A DNA stretch of 64,000 nucleotides from the NCBI GenBank assembly GCA_037126765.1, contig JBBCBC010000012.1:1736001-1800000 (forward strand), in the 5' to 3' direction. Of the stretch, positions 1 to 11,488 are shown piece after piece. The stretch's first letter is position 1; each line of letters starts with the position of its first letter. This DNA comes from Stenogyne calaminthoides. Its lineage: Eukaryota; Streptophyta; Magnoliopsida; Lamiales; Lamiaceae. A model generated the notes under the pieces. It did no database searches, was not told the origin of the DNA, and saw only the letters and a program-made list of their open reading frames with translations. The position numbers and the translations under genes are program-made.

Positions 1-621
1 CAATGGTTGTTTGGGAGAGTGAGATCATACTAGGGTCCTCTCTGGGAATTTTTTGTGAACCTTTCTATTGCTCTTTTTGGACCTATTTATAGCACTTTGG
101 ATGAGCTGGTGGTGTCCTGACTAGCTCGAGCTGGCGATTTTGTACCATGCAAGAAATTATGTGGGATTGCCACGTTTTCTTTCTTACCCCCCAGATTGAC
201 ATATGTCCTATTTAAGAAGTATCTTACTTGTCACTTCTTTTTAGAGTGAATTGACCGGGTGGTTGTCTACGTGCTCGCCATCACGTGATCGTTTCTGACA
301 AATCCTTTTGCTCGATTTGGAAGTCGTATCCCACACATGCTCGCCCTAAAGGGGCGAGCATGTTTCCCTCTATTGTCTATCTTGCTCGCTCACTTGTGCT
401 CATCTCTATCAACATTGTATGGCTTCAGGATGATTCGGGGCGAGCACACCGACTGTTTCTTGTGCTCGCTGAATGGGCGAGCACGAGTAACAACGTATGT
501 GGCGACCATGTCCACCTGGCACAAACCTGTTTGGCGGTCAAATGTAATGATTTTGATTTTTTGGTACACGTTTCCGTCTGACGAGTTATACTTAATATGG
601 GACCCAATACCGAACACAACA
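1..621 (-). repeat. 3' LTR of the Tat-type element (truncated by window edge)
   Basis: Positions 1 onward match 21253 onward over about 600 bases and stop together at a CAACA terminus. On the right copy the repeat starts TGTTGAATAC, so about 9 bases are missing here. The two copies differ at many sites, including an insertion in this copy around 330-360 and a block of substitutions around 460-495, so the insertion is not young. The target-site duplication on this side lies outside the window. Confidence 0.88.
83..91 (-). promoter_or_regulatory. LTR TATA box (left LTR)
   Basis: On the minus strand this reads TATAAATAG, at the same relative position as 21334-21342 in the other LTR. It is the likely core promoter of the retrotransposon, since transcription runs leftwards from the 5' LTR. 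Conservation in both LTRs supports the call. The start site itself cannot be seen. Confidence 0.65.
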
Positions 622-633
622 ATACCCCCCATT
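622..633 (-). other. Polypurine tract of the Tat-type element
   Basis: Directly inside the left LTR the plus strand reads ATACCCCCCATT, which is AATGGGGGGTAT on the element's sense strand. A purine run abutting the 3' LTR is the expected primer for plus-strand DNA synthesis. This also fixes the inner LTR border at 621. Confidence 0.8.
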
Positions 634-838
634 CGGGTCGCTTTGTCTTCTTCAAAGGGGCCAGTATGTATGAAACCAAAGGCGGAAAATTCTAAAAATT
701 GCCTCGATTCCCGTGGGGTGTGTTTCGAGGTTAATCTTCTCTTTAGTTGAATTCGAAGAGTTGTGACTGACACGAAGTACAATGTCTGTGTTATCATTTG
801 CCTTTCGGATTTTCAAAATCCAAAATATCTTCGAAAAC

Positions 839-847
839 TATATATAA
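839..847 (+). promoter_or_regulatory. TATA box of the antisense gene
   Basis: TATATATAA lies about 140 bases upstream of the ATG at 990. A CT-rich leader, typical of plant 5' UTRs, follows it. It sits outside the LTR, in the element's internal region, so the antisense gene appears to have its own promoter facing against the retrotransposon transcript. Confidence 0.5.
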
Positions 848-989
848 GCGGACCCGGCCGCTTTATTTCTTCTTGTTTCTCTCATTCATCGCTTTGATTT
901 TCCTTCTCTCTAAGATTTCCAGCGCGATCTATCTTGACTAGCATTCGATTTTCTCAGGTAATTCATTCGAATCTTTTCCAACCCTCATT

Positions 990-2244
990 ATGTTTTCTTG
1001 CTCGGTATCCCTCGATTTATCGCTCGGCTCCGATGGGTCGGATCATGGCGGGTCGGCTTTTTCTTCCCGTCGCTCAAATGCTCGGGGTGGATATAGTTTT
1101 TCTAGGATATCTCGTTGGAGTATTCGGCAACTATTCTCCGTACTTTCCTCCGATTCAGAATAGGCTATTAAAGAATTAGATCAAGAATTAACCCAACCAA
1201 CCTTTTTGGAAGAATCTGATGATGAGGCTCCCCAATCACAGAGATCAGTTGGGGCTGCAAGTGATCCCGATATCCCCATTGGCCGACCCATCAGTCCAAT
1301 CTATGATGATTATAGCGCTCGCTATAACTTTGAATAGCCCGAGCAACCACACCGTTTTGGGGTTGAAAACGATTTTCCCGCGAGCGACATTTCTAGTGTG
1401 ATCAACAGGGACATGCTCGATCAATTATACCAGAATTATGAAACTCCAAAGGATGTGTTCTTCTGGGTGTCTGGCCCTAAGGAACGAGCCAATCAGCTCT
1501 CCGTAGGGTGTGTGGCTGTTAATGTGGACATCATGGAGGCGGGCCTTCGGTTTTCTCTCCATCAAGCTATCACACGTTTGCTCGTTGAATGGAACATCAC
1601 CATCACACAGCTGATGCCGAATGGTTGGCATATGATTATGAGCCTTCTGACTCTGTTCGGCAAAACAAGACTCGTGTACTTCCCTAAGGCTTCCGAACTT
1701 ACTCGTTTGGTTCACTTAACCCGACCCAGATGCGAGCATGGGTGGGTGTATATGCAGGCGAATTCCAAAAGTAAAATCGTTGAGGACGCGCCGAACAAGA
1801 TCAAAGATTGGAAGAATAAGTTCTGGTTTGTTGGGGGTGATTGGAGGAGCCTGGCTTCAGGAAGTGATCTTAGTGCTCGCCTAGATATCCCCACGGATTT
1901 TGGAATTTATCGGAGTAAGAATCTTATTCTTTTTCTTGATTCGGTGAACTGATTTTAACATTTTCTTTCTGTTTCAGGGATCCCAGCCGCAACTGATAAG
2001 GGTACACAAGATGAATTTTTCAGCAGTATCTGGCAAATTGAGGTCGAGAATCATTCGGAGCGTTCGGTGAAAACCTTGAACCACGCCGAGCAAAGAAGAT
2101 TAGGTGGCTTGTACGTGCCTCCTCACCATCTCGTTGCTCTCAATCCTGTTGGTAAATTCCAACCTCTTATGTTATCTAATTGTTTTCATGATCATGGCTT
2201 TTGATGAATTCTATTACTTCTTGTCAGTTCTCCCTGCTGTTACC
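990..2244 (+). pseudogene. Antisense gene of Tat element, 5' part: putative gypsy-type transposon domain (exons 1-3a)
   Basis: Exon 1 runs from the ATG at 990 to 1914, exon 2 is 1978-2151, and exon 3 starts at 2228 and is cut at 2244 by the copia insertion. The introns are 1915-1977 (GTAAGA...CAG, 63 nt) and 2152-2227 (GTAAAT...CAG, 76 nt), and all phases fit. The N-terminus is rich in Ser and Asp. It is followed by a domain with GLRFSLHQAITRLL and the QLMPNGW core, which matches the plant family called putative gypsy-type transposon (PF04195). Its function is not established. Two in-frame TAG codons (1161 and 1335) interrupt exon 1, so this copy should not make full-length protein. Exon 3 continues at 11489 beyond the copia element. 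Confidence 0.72.
2240..2244. repeat. Target-site duplication of the copia element, left copy (TTACC)
   Basis: TTACC immediately precedes the left LTR start (TGTTGGGG) and recurs at 11484-11488 straight after the right LTR end (CCCAACA). A perfect 5-bp duplication is the normal signature of Ty1/copia integration. Confidence 0.92.
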
Positions 2245-4091
2245 TGTTGGGGAATTAATTGTCCGCATCTATTCGGGATGAATATTTAAATACAAATTTA
2301 ATTCTAACAATTATTACTAGCATGAATTAATCCTAAATTAATTCAAACAATAATTTCAACAACAAATCATGCATATAAACAGTTCACGTAAATCCTGCGC
2401 ATGCGAAATTACTATGAGTTTACGTGAAAGTACCTCTTGGAATGACAATGGTCTCCCTTGATGAAAACTCACCAAAAGACCTTCCCAAGTATTCCCTAGT
2501 CCTTGCTCGATAATCCGGTGGAAGGATACTCGCGAACAATTAACAAAAGGAAAAATAAACTTTGTTGCACCACTTGTGGATTTACTAATTTTTCCAGCAC
2601 ATGGAATTGTACTTGGGAATGAAAGAATCATCCCCTATTTATAGATGGGGTAGTGGTCGAAATTTTGGGGAAAAACCAATGTGGGAAAATCTTTTCTTGA
2701 TCTCCAAAAAATCTTGAATATATCTCATATATTCTTTTCTCCATAATTAAAATATTCCACAAAAAATCCCACCTCATCTTAGTTATGGAATTTTCGAAAT
2801 TTAAGGATCAAGATACCAAGATTTGGATCTTCTTGAATTTATGAGATATACTTGTATTCCAAGAAATATATATCTTCCATAATATCTTTTCAAGAAAATC
2901 AAGAAAATCTTTCTTGCCCTTTATATTTCAAAATTTTCGAAATTATCTATATGAATAACCAAGTGGGAGATTTCTTGAATTTAATGAGATAATTTTGTAT
3001 TCCAATAATACATATCTTCATTCCATAACAAAATTCAAAGAAAATCTTTCTCCCCTTTTATCCATAATTTTCGAGAAAACAAGGAAAAATAAGCAACAAA
3101 TTTATTTTATTTTTAAACACCTTTTTCAGTTATTGAACTTTATCTTGGGCTACTTGGGGGGCCTTTAGGAGAATTAAGATTGGATCTTCCAATGGACATT
3201 GAATTATCAATATTGAGCCACAATATTATTCAAGCCCATAAATATTAATTAATCCCACTACATAATTAATATTGCACTATCCATCTTAACCCATATTACG
3301 CTTAATATGGCTCCTTGTTATTATTTCCCGTGTTTAAGATTATCTAGCCCATTAATTAATTCAAGCCACCAATTAGTTTTCCATTAATTAATATCTTTTA
3401 TCCTTGATAAAGAAACGATTCAACATTATTATCCATACCGGAAACTAGTTCCACTTGCAAGATTTGGTATGATAAAACTTATGAACCTCCCCCAAGGGGC
3501 AAATCGAACAAAGCGTATTTCTGCACACGATTCTCCAGATTAAATCTTAGCAATCGCATGTGACCAATAATATTGCCCAAGATATAGGTATTGAATCTCA
3601 TTGATTCTCTTCCCGTAATAAGTCAAAGCAATAGTTACTAACCACACGCAATCCTATTTAAGGGACGAAGATTAAGAAATAACTAACCACCGAGGTCTAA
3701 TTCTTCCTAGTTCGATTCTCAATTTGTCCTCCTCAGAGGTCCTCTTCAATGCATCGTACATGCACTAGTGTAATCTCTTGGTCAAGACAAACCAATCTCG
3801 AGCCTTACACTACAACCTTTCACGATGGATTGTTCATTTCCATCTAGGTCGTGAATGGTGTACTTTTTAGTTACAAGGAACTCGTTAATTTAATCTTCCG
3901 TGATCCGGTATCACTAAATTAACTACAATGTAACACGACTTATTTATTGAACAGTTTATGCAAAGAAATATATGTAACATTCGATGATATTTAAAGCATC
4001 GCTGATAAACAATTTATTTCAAGAAATAAGTCCGAAATTCATCGACCGATTATACAAAGTAAAAGCATACTTTCCAAAGATAATCCCAACA
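2245..4091 (-). repeat. Copia 3' LTR
   Basis: It starts TGTTGGGG and ends CCCAACA, and matches 9638-11483 along its whole length. It is AT-rich, with no coding sequence. It differs from its partner mainly by scattered substitutions, many at CG sites that are CA or TG in the right copy. Confidence 0.93.
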
Positions 4092-4104
4092 ATCTCCCAC
4101 TTAT
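4092..4104 (-). other. Polypurine tract of the copia element
   Basis: Next to the left LTR the plus strand reads ATCTCCCACTTAT, which is ATAAGTGGGAGAT on the sense strand. AGTGGGAGA next to the 3' LTR is a common copia polypurine tract. The same motif recurs at 4195-4204, about 100 bases further in. Confidence 0.75.
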
Positions 4105-4169
4105 ACTCAAAGTCCGCTTTTAAGTATACATCAAGATGTCTCGTGTAGTTCCTAATCGTGACATCAAAT

Positions 4170-5131
4170 GTCACCTAAACGAACCTAATAATGTCTCCCA
4201 CTTATACTCAAAGCAGATTAGCAACGGTCTTGACACTCATTCCTTTCACATGTCTCTCGAATGTATTCTCGAGGCGCACCACTTTGTGAATGGATCGGCT
4301 AGGTTGTCTTCGACGCGATCTTTGCCACCTTATATCTCCTCTCTTAACGATTTCTCGATAAGATGGTGTTTCCTTTCAATGTGTTTGCCGCCTTGTGGGC
4401 TCTTGGTTCCCTTTGAATTTGCAATCGCTTCCGGCATTGTCACAATAAACAATGATTGTGTTGGGCAAATTCGAACTACATCCAAGTCCACTAGGAAGTT
4501 CTTGAGCCAAACCGCTTTTTTTTTTGCCTCGCAGCTAGCCTACATATTCGGCTTCCATGGTAGAATCTGCGATGCATTTCGCTTAACGCTTCTCCACGCC
4601 ATGGCTCCTCCCCATGCAAAACACACTACCGGAGGTAGATTTTTTGAATCTAAGTCCGATTGGAAATCTGAGTCCGTAGGCCGATGAGGATTAGACTATC
4701 TCGATCGATAAACCAACATTCTATCTCGAGTTCTTTTTTTCGATACTTCGTAATGTTTTTTTCGCTCAATGTTCTTTTTTCCCCGGTTACTTTTGATATC
4801 TTGCCACCATGCCAACGGCAAAGCGGATATCCGGTCTCGTCATACGACATTGCATACATAAGGCTTCCGACAAATACCGCATAATGAATGTCTTTCATGT
4901 CATCTATCTCCTTTTGTGTCTTAGGGCACATTTTCTTGATAGATGGATTCCATGCCCGAAAGGTACGAAGTCTTTCTTAGAATCTGCATCTTTGAATCGT
5001 TTCAAGACAAAGGTCTATGTATGAAGCTTGCGATAAGCCTATCATCATTTTCTTGTGATCTCGAAAGTGATCTTGATCCCAAGGATGTGCCCGCTTCCCT
5101 AAGTCCTTCATATCAAACCTGCTTTTGAAAG
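4170..5131 (-). pseudogene. Copia RNase H region, decayed
   Basis: Downstream of RT on the minus strand, pieces in different frames match the copia RNase H region. They include a DIHYAVFVGSLMYAM segment near 4880, a GGAMAWRS-like segment near 4600, and an EAKKKAVWLKNFLVDL-like segment near 4510. Several stops and frameshifts separate them, so no single frame stays open. The tail corresponds to the end of Pol just before the polypurine tract. Confidence 0.7.
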
Positions 5132-5946
5132 TCATGCCCTTACGTCTGATAACACCTTTACATCGTTCCCGATGAGCAGAATGTCATCTACGTACAGTAC
5201 TAAGAATACCAATGCAGTTCCTACACACTTTTTGTACACACAACTCTTGAACTCATTTTGATCAAACCCATAAGACTTTATAACATGATCAAAACATTGG
5301 TTCCAAGCTCTGGATGCCTGTTTGAGTTCGTAAATGGACTTCATGAGCTAAAAAAACTAGGTGTTCTTGGCCCTTTTCAATGAAGCCTTGGGGTTGTTGC
5401 ATATAGATTTCCTCATCAAGACTTCCGTTAAGGAAAGCTGTCTTGACATCCATTTGCCAGATTTCAAAATCGAGATACGCAGCTATCGACAAGAGAATCC
5501 GGATGGACTTAAGCATTGCTACAGGTGAAAAGGTTTCCTCATAATCGATCCCTTCTTTCTGAGTATAACCTTTCGCCACAAGCCTTGCCTTGAAGGTTTC
5601 CACCTTCCCGTTCGGTCCCCTCTTTCTCTTATACCCACTTGCAACCAATAGGTTTGACCCCATTAAGTGGTTTGACTAGCTCCCACACTCTGTTATGATC
5701 CATAGACCCCATTTCTGCTTTCATTGCCTTTTACCAAGAAATCTCATCCTTGTCTTGGATTGCCTCATCATATGTCCATGGGTCTGATTCATCTTGTCCG
5801 GGAATCAAGTCCGAGGACTCTCCTATCCCCATGAATCTCTCGGGCTGTCTTACAATCCTCCCACTACGACGAGGTTTTTGTTGAAAAGTGTGTCGTTTGG
5901 TATATCATCTTGTACAATTGGCAATGAGGTTAGCCCCTTAGCTCAC
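5132..5946 (-). pseudogene. Copia reverse transcriptase, frameshifted
   Basis: Two minus-strand segments carry the RT. Positions 5663-5289 hold [18 protein letters not shown], the FSPVA motif, [12 protein letters not shown] and [10 protein letters not shown]. Positions 5344-5132 continue with [13 protein letters not shown] and the catalytic YVDDILLIGND. A frameshift near 5340 separates them, and the stretch 5664-5946 between integrase and RT is also broken. The catalytic Asp pair is intact, but the protein cannot be made from one frame. Confidence 0.88.
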
Positions 5947-7545
5947 TTAAGGTAATCTCACTGGTCTTCTTTCGTTCATATAGTCTTCCTCCAAAAATCT
6001 AAAGTGGGTGCTTATTACCACCTTTTGATCTTCGTGACCATAGAACATACACCCTTTTGTTCCCTCGGGGTATCCTATAAACAGCCTTAATTCTGATCGT
6101 GGATCCATTTCCGCTTCCTTGTCCAACACGTGGGGCGGACACCCCCAAATTCTCATGTGTCTCAAACTAGGCTTGCGCCGTCCACAATTCTTTGGGAGTT
6201 TTGGGAACCGATTTGATGGCACCAAGTTCGAATGTAAGCCATTGTTTCCAAGGCATGACCCCGTAATCGACTTGGGAAGATCCGCATAACACATCATTGA
6301 TCTAACCATTTCTAAAAGAGTTATGTTTCTTCGCTCTGCAACCCCGTTTTGTTGAGGGTTTCTGGGTGCATTAAGCTGGGATGCAATCCCTTCATCTGAC
6401 AAGTAGTTCAAAAACTCATCGCTGAGGTACTTGCCTCCACGATCGGATCGTAGAGACTTGATACGTTTTTCCCTATGATTCTCTGCTTGAGCCTTAAATT
6501 CTTTGAATTTCTCAAAGGTCTCAGATTTATGCTTCATAAGGAAAATATAACCGTACCTCGAGTAATCATCAATAAAAGTGACGAAATACTCGTAACCTCC
6601 TCTTGCTTTGGTTGACATTGGACCACATATGTCTGTGTAAACGATTTCTAACACTTCTTTGGCTCTATTCCCCTTGGCTCTGAATGCCCTCTTGGTCATT
6701 TTACCCTTCAAACATGATTCGCAGGTTGGAATTGGTTCAACTTGAAGAGACTCTAGTGAACCATCTTTCACCAACCTTTGGATCCTCTTTGGATTAATAT
6801 GTCCCAATCTTAGATGCCATAGAAGTGTTTTGTTCACGTCTGATGAACGCTTTCTTTTATCGGAAATAGTTGATGTGTTATAGGATGCATTTCGTGAGTG
6901 GTGTGCACAGTTAATTGTATAGAGATTACTTGACAACGTTCCATGACAGATAAATTTATCATAAAGAGAAATGGTAAAAACTTTATCAAAAGTAACCGAA
7001 TATCCATCAAGGTAAAGTTTAGAAACTAAAATTAAGTTCTTTCTAAAACTCGGAACGTAAAGTACATCTCTTAAAATTAAAACTCCGTCTTCAAAAGATA
7101 GATGCACTTCTCCCACTGCTTCAGCTGCCACTCTCGTAGCATCGCCCAGTGTGATGAGGATCTCACTCCCACTAAGTTGCCGGGTCCGTTTGAACCCCTG
7201 TAAAGTGAAACAAACATGATCAGTGGATCTCGTATCCACCACCCATAAATGGGAGGCATACGCCGCTAAGCAAGTTTCAACAACTAGTGCGTGAGAATTA
7301 CCTTTCTTTCCATTCCTTTTGGGATTGGAACAGGCTGACCTCCAATGTCCTCTATCACCGCACGTGAAGCACCTCCCCTTAGCTGGCTTGCTCACTCCTC
7401 CACCTCCCTTCACCTTTTCTTTGCCTTTGGCAACACTTGAGTTCACTTTCTTGTGGCTCTTGTCCTTTTTCTTGTTCTTACCACCTCTTGGCCTAGAAGA
7501 AGAAGAAGGTCCATTTGTCACCAAGGCTTGGCTCTTTTGCCCCAA
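5947..7545 (-). pseudogene. Copia gag end, protease and integrase (532-codon open segment)
   Basis: In order there is a basic linker, a CCHC zinc knuckle (C59-X2-C62-X4-H67-X4-C72), a protease start, the HHCC zinc-binding part of integrase (HLRLGH...CESCLKGK), and the integrase core (TDICGPM, LRSDRGGKY, PQQNGVAERR). The catalytic protease triplet reads Asp-Thr-Arg at residues 104-106 where the family has Asp-Ser/Thr-Gly, which should abolish cleavage. After about residue 420 (SCLGNNG) the match to usual integrase weakens briefly and then resumes at RKPSLRHMRIWGC. The frame is bounded by stops on both sides, so it is a fragment of the original polyprotein. Confidence 0.9.
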
Positions 7546-7557
7546 TATCGCCTCTGC

Positions 7558-8138
7558 CTAGACCAAAACTTGCAACAGGTCAGGCATCGAGAACTTTTGA
7601 TTATTCATCTGATAGTTCAACCTGAACTGTTCAAAACTTTTCGGCAGAGAATGGAGCACGAAATCGATTTGGGTCTCGATGTCATATTTGGCGCGAAGTA
7701 CCTCAAGTTTGTTAAGGTGAGCCATCATCTGGAGAACGTGCTCCCTTACGGGCGTTCCCTCCACCATTTCATAGAGAGCAAGTCCCTCATGGTGATCTGA
7801 CGAGCCACACGGTTCTGATGTTGAAACATCGCTTTAAGACTAGTCATGATGTCTGCAGCGGTCTCAACGTTCTGGTGTTGGTGTTGCAACACATCTGACA
7901 TTGAAGCCAAGATGGTACACTTTGCCATTTCGTTGGAATGCTCCCAATCAGCATACTCTTTCTTAACCGATTTAGTTGACTCGTCATTTGGCTTTTCTGG
8001 TTTAGGTGTAGTGAGAACCCAGTTATGGCTTTGTGCAGTGAGGACAATAGTAAGTTTACAACTCCAATCAACAAAGTTTTCACTAGTAAGCAAATTGTCT
8101 TTAAGTATATTGAACAGTGAATTAAAAGGTTGCGACAT
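7558..8138 (-). pseudogene. Copia Gag, frameshifted
   Basis: The likely start is the ATG at 8138 (MSQPFNSL). The sequence has the usual copia Gag pattern, with a NFVDWSCKL-type segment near the N-terminus and the ending AMFQHQNRVARQITMRDLLSMK. The frame shifts at about 7757, where the continuation VEGTPVREHVLQMMAHLNKL lies in another frame (7767-7558). A stop at 7558 then separates it from the knuckle-bearing segment. This is the UBN2/retrotran_gag family; it forms the particle shell. Confidence 0.85.
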
Positions 8139-9623
8139 GATGAACTGAAATAAATAATAATATGCATAAGCACAAGTATATCACAAAATTCGATCACATG
8201 TTTCATATTAAAATCTCCAAAAAATATGAACATGCATCAGCCAACATCTCAAAACAGTTTAAATAAGCCACGTGGGGGTGGGTCATTATTTAAACACATT
8301 CAAGCAGGTTACAAACAAGAACAGTTACAAACCTTTAATAACCAGATTAATAGTTGGCTCCCACTTGACCAATATAAAATTGACAGGGACTTCGGGGAAG
8401 TATATGCATATCAATTTTATACCTAAGTAATAACCATGATTAAATACAAAATTATTATTTCTCTTTGATCGAGCCTCTTGGGGAGGGTCATCGTCGCCAC
8501 TAGTAATAATTCACAATCATCCGTTTGGAATTTATTCATGTGAAAGCTATCTTTTGACCGTCTCTTGGGGGGAATTTCTCCAAAAAAATTCACAAATAAA
8601 TAAATCATGGAGGTCAATAATTAATTCAATTTTATTATCCGGAATAAAATTGTCAATTAATTGTTTAAACATACTTAGTAATTTTCGAAAGTGAGATTTT
8701 TCAAAACATTTTTCTCATGCATCGCAAATTTAAACACAATTTAAATAAGCATAAAATAATGCACAAACATCAAGATAAAAATTAAACATATTGGGCACAT
8801 TTATCCAATTGTCATGTCTTGATCTTGAGAAATCGTCTTCATAGCCTTCATCGTTCGTCTCGAAAAGCTCCCACTTGACTGTTTAAAAAAAAACGTCTTG
8901 TCAAGCCACGTCATCGACCAGCTCGTCGAGTGCTCCCTAACCTCCCCCGTCTGTAATATAAAGCGCCGTCTGTGCGTCGACATCGCCCGATTTCGTCTCT
9001 CCGTCGCCGCTGTCTCCGCGCGTGCCTGTCAGTCAAGGTCATGTAATCGCCCCAAGAACTGCATATCGCCCAGGCTTCGCGCCTTCGCGCCTACATCCAA
9101 CATCGCCTTATACGCCCCGGTCGCTTCCCCTTTCGCGCGTCAATGATATCGCCCCGTAGCCCCAGCGTATCACCCTGGCCGAATCCCGCCATGTCGGCTC
9201 GCCCTCGCCCTCCCGTCTTGTCCAAGCCAAATCGCTGCACGCGCAGGCGTTCCTCGGCACATTTCAAGACGACGCAAGCCGCCACGCCTTGCTCGATCCC
9301 ATCTTTTAATTCTTCATTTCCGCCTCCGTTTTTCGATCCGGTTACAATTTATTTTAAAAATAAATAAACCTAGATCTAGACTAGTCTATTACATTGATCA
9401 AATCAAACAAATTCTAATCTACTCGTGGATTTTCTCACGAGGCAAAACAAATCCGAACGAATTGAATTTAAAAACCACAATTTATATGCATGCTTAAATA
9501 AACGCATTAAATTCCATGACAATTGGATACCTGCAAAAAATATCTAGCAATTCTACTATCCAATTTCAAAATTTAATGACAGCGAATTAAATTATAATTT
9601 AAAATTCAGAACCCGAAACCGAG
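8139..9623 (-). other. Copia 5' leader with GC-rich insert
   Basis: Untranslated leader between the primer site and gag. Most is AT-rich, but about 8895-9330 is strikingly GC-rich and dense in CG dinucleotides. Short ORFs on both strands there show no recognisable domain. It could be captured host DNA or an old structured packaging region; the sequence does not decide between them. Confidence 0.5.
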
Positions 9624-9635
9624 GCTCTGATACCA
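9624..9635 (-). other. Copia primer binding site for initiator tRNA-Met
   Basis: The plus strand GCTCTGATACCA is TGGTATCAGAGC on the sense strand, the classic plant site complementary to the 3' end of initiator tRNA-Met. It lies two bases from the LTR start at 9638, as expected. Confidence 0.95.
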
Positions 9636-9637
9636 GT

Positions 9638-11483
9638 TGTTGGGGAATTAATTGTCCGGATCTATTTGGGATGAATATTTAAATACAAATTTAATTCTAA
9701 CAATTATTACTAGCATGAATTAATCCTAAATTAATTCAAATAATAATTTCAACAACAAATCATGATATAAACAAATTCACGAAATCCTACGATGTGGAAT
9801 TAATACGAAGTTTACGTGAACGTATTCCTCTTGAATGACAATGGTCTCCTTGATGAAAAACACACCAAAAGACCTTCCCAAGTATTCCCTAGTCCTTGCT
9901 TTCGACAATCCGTGGAAGGATACTTTCATAACAATTAACAAAAGGAAAAATAAACTTTGTTGCACCACTTTTGTGGATTTACTAATTTTTCCAGCACATG
10001 AAATTGTACTTGGGAATGAAAGAATCATCCCCTATTTATAGATGGGGTAGTGGTCGAAATTTTGGGGAAAAACCAATGTGGGAAAATCTTTTCTTGATCT
10101 CCAAGAAATCTTGAATATATCTCATATATTCTTTTCTCCATAATTAAAATATTCCACAAAAATCTCACCTCATCTTAGTTATGGAATTTTCGAAATTTAA
10201 GGATCAAGATACCAAGATTTGGATCTTCTTGAATTTATGAGATATACTTGTATTCCAAGAAATACATATCTTCCATAATATCTTTTCAAGAAAATCAATA
10301 AAAATTTTCTTGCCCTTTATATTTCAAAATTTTCAAAATTATCTATATGAATAACCAAGTGGGAGATTTCTTGAATTTAATGAGATAATCTTGTATTCCA
10401 AGAATACATATCTTCATTCCATAACAAAATTCAAAGAAAATTTTTCTCCCATTTTATCCATAATTTTCGAAAAAACAAGGAAAAATAAGCAACAAATTTA
10501 TTTTATTTTTAAACACTTTTTTCAGTTGTTGGACTTTATCTTGGGCTACTTGAGGGGCCTTTAGGAGAATTAAGATTGGACCTTCCAATGGACCTTGAAT
10601 TATCAATATTGAGCCACAATATTATTCAAGCTCATAAATATTAATTAATCCCACTACATAATTAATATTGCACTATCCATCTTTACTCATATTACAGTTA
10701 ATATGGCTCCCGGTTATTATTTCCCGTGTTTAAGATTATCTAGCCCATTAATTAATTCAAGTCACTGAAATAATTTTCCATTAATTAATATCTTTTATCC
10801 TTGGTAAAGGAACGGTTCAACATTATTATCCATACCAGAAACTAGTTCCACTTGCAAGATTTGGTATGATAAAACTTATGAACCTCCCAAGGGGGCAAAT
10901 CGAACAAGCGTACTTGCACACGATTCTCCATATTAAATCTTAGCAATCGCATGTGACCAATAATATTGCCCAAGATATAGGGTATTGAATCTCATTGATT
11001 CTCTTCCCGTAATAAGTCAAAGCAATAGTTACTAACCACACGCAATCCTATTTAAGAGACAAAGATTAAGAAATAACTAACCACTGGGGTCTAATTCTTC
11101 CTAGTTCAGTTCTGAAGAATTTGTCCTCCTGTAGGTCCTCTTCAATGCATCAGACATGCACTAGTGTAATCTCTTGGTCAAGACAAACCAATCTGAGCCT
11201 TACACTACAACCTTTCACGATGGATTGTTCATTTCCATCTAGGTCGTGAATGGTGTACTTTTAGTTACAAGGAACTGTTAATTTAATCTTCTGTGATCTG
11301 GTATCACTAAATTAACTACAATGTAACACGTACTATTTATTGAACAATTATGCAGTAAATATATGTAACATTCGATGATATTTAAAGCATCAGTGATAAA
11401 CAATTTATTTCAGTAAATAAGTCTGAAATTCAGTCAGTCTGATTATACAAAGTAAAAGCATACTTTCCAGTATAATCCCAACA
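9638..11483 (-). repeat. Copia 5' LTR
   Basis: Partner of 2245-4091, with the same termini and nearly the same length. From about 10690 to 11470 it shows many small differences from the left copy. Several replace CG-containing or CAAG strings with strings containing CAG or CAGT. Confidence 0.93.
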
Positions 11484-11488
11484 TTACC

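Larger units (their letters stand above)
2245..11483 (-). mobile_element. Ty1/copia LTR retrotransposon nested in the Tat-type element
   Basis: LTRs of 1847 and 1846 bp (2245-4091 and 9638-11483) begin TGTTGGGG and end CCCAACA, with TTACC duplicated outside. The minus-strand order is gag, CCHC knuckle, protease, integrase, RT, RNase H. Integrase before RT is diagnostic of copia. A tRNA-iMet primer site and a polypurine tract sit at the expected places. Coding frames carry several frameshifts and stops, so it is non-functional. It lies 17 nt inside exon 3 of the antisense gene. I do not assign a lineage within copia. Confidence 0.95.

Noticed and set aside
390..797. 135-codon minus-strand ORF across the left LTR border
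   Set aside because: It spans LTR and polypurine tract and has no recognisable domain; chance.
4136..4687. 183-codon plus-strand ORF in the copia element
   Set aside because: It is the reverse strand of the decayed RNase H region; the minus-strand pieces match copia Pol.
7453..7800. Plus-strand ORF over copia gag
   Set aside because: It is a shadow of the minus-strand Gag frame.
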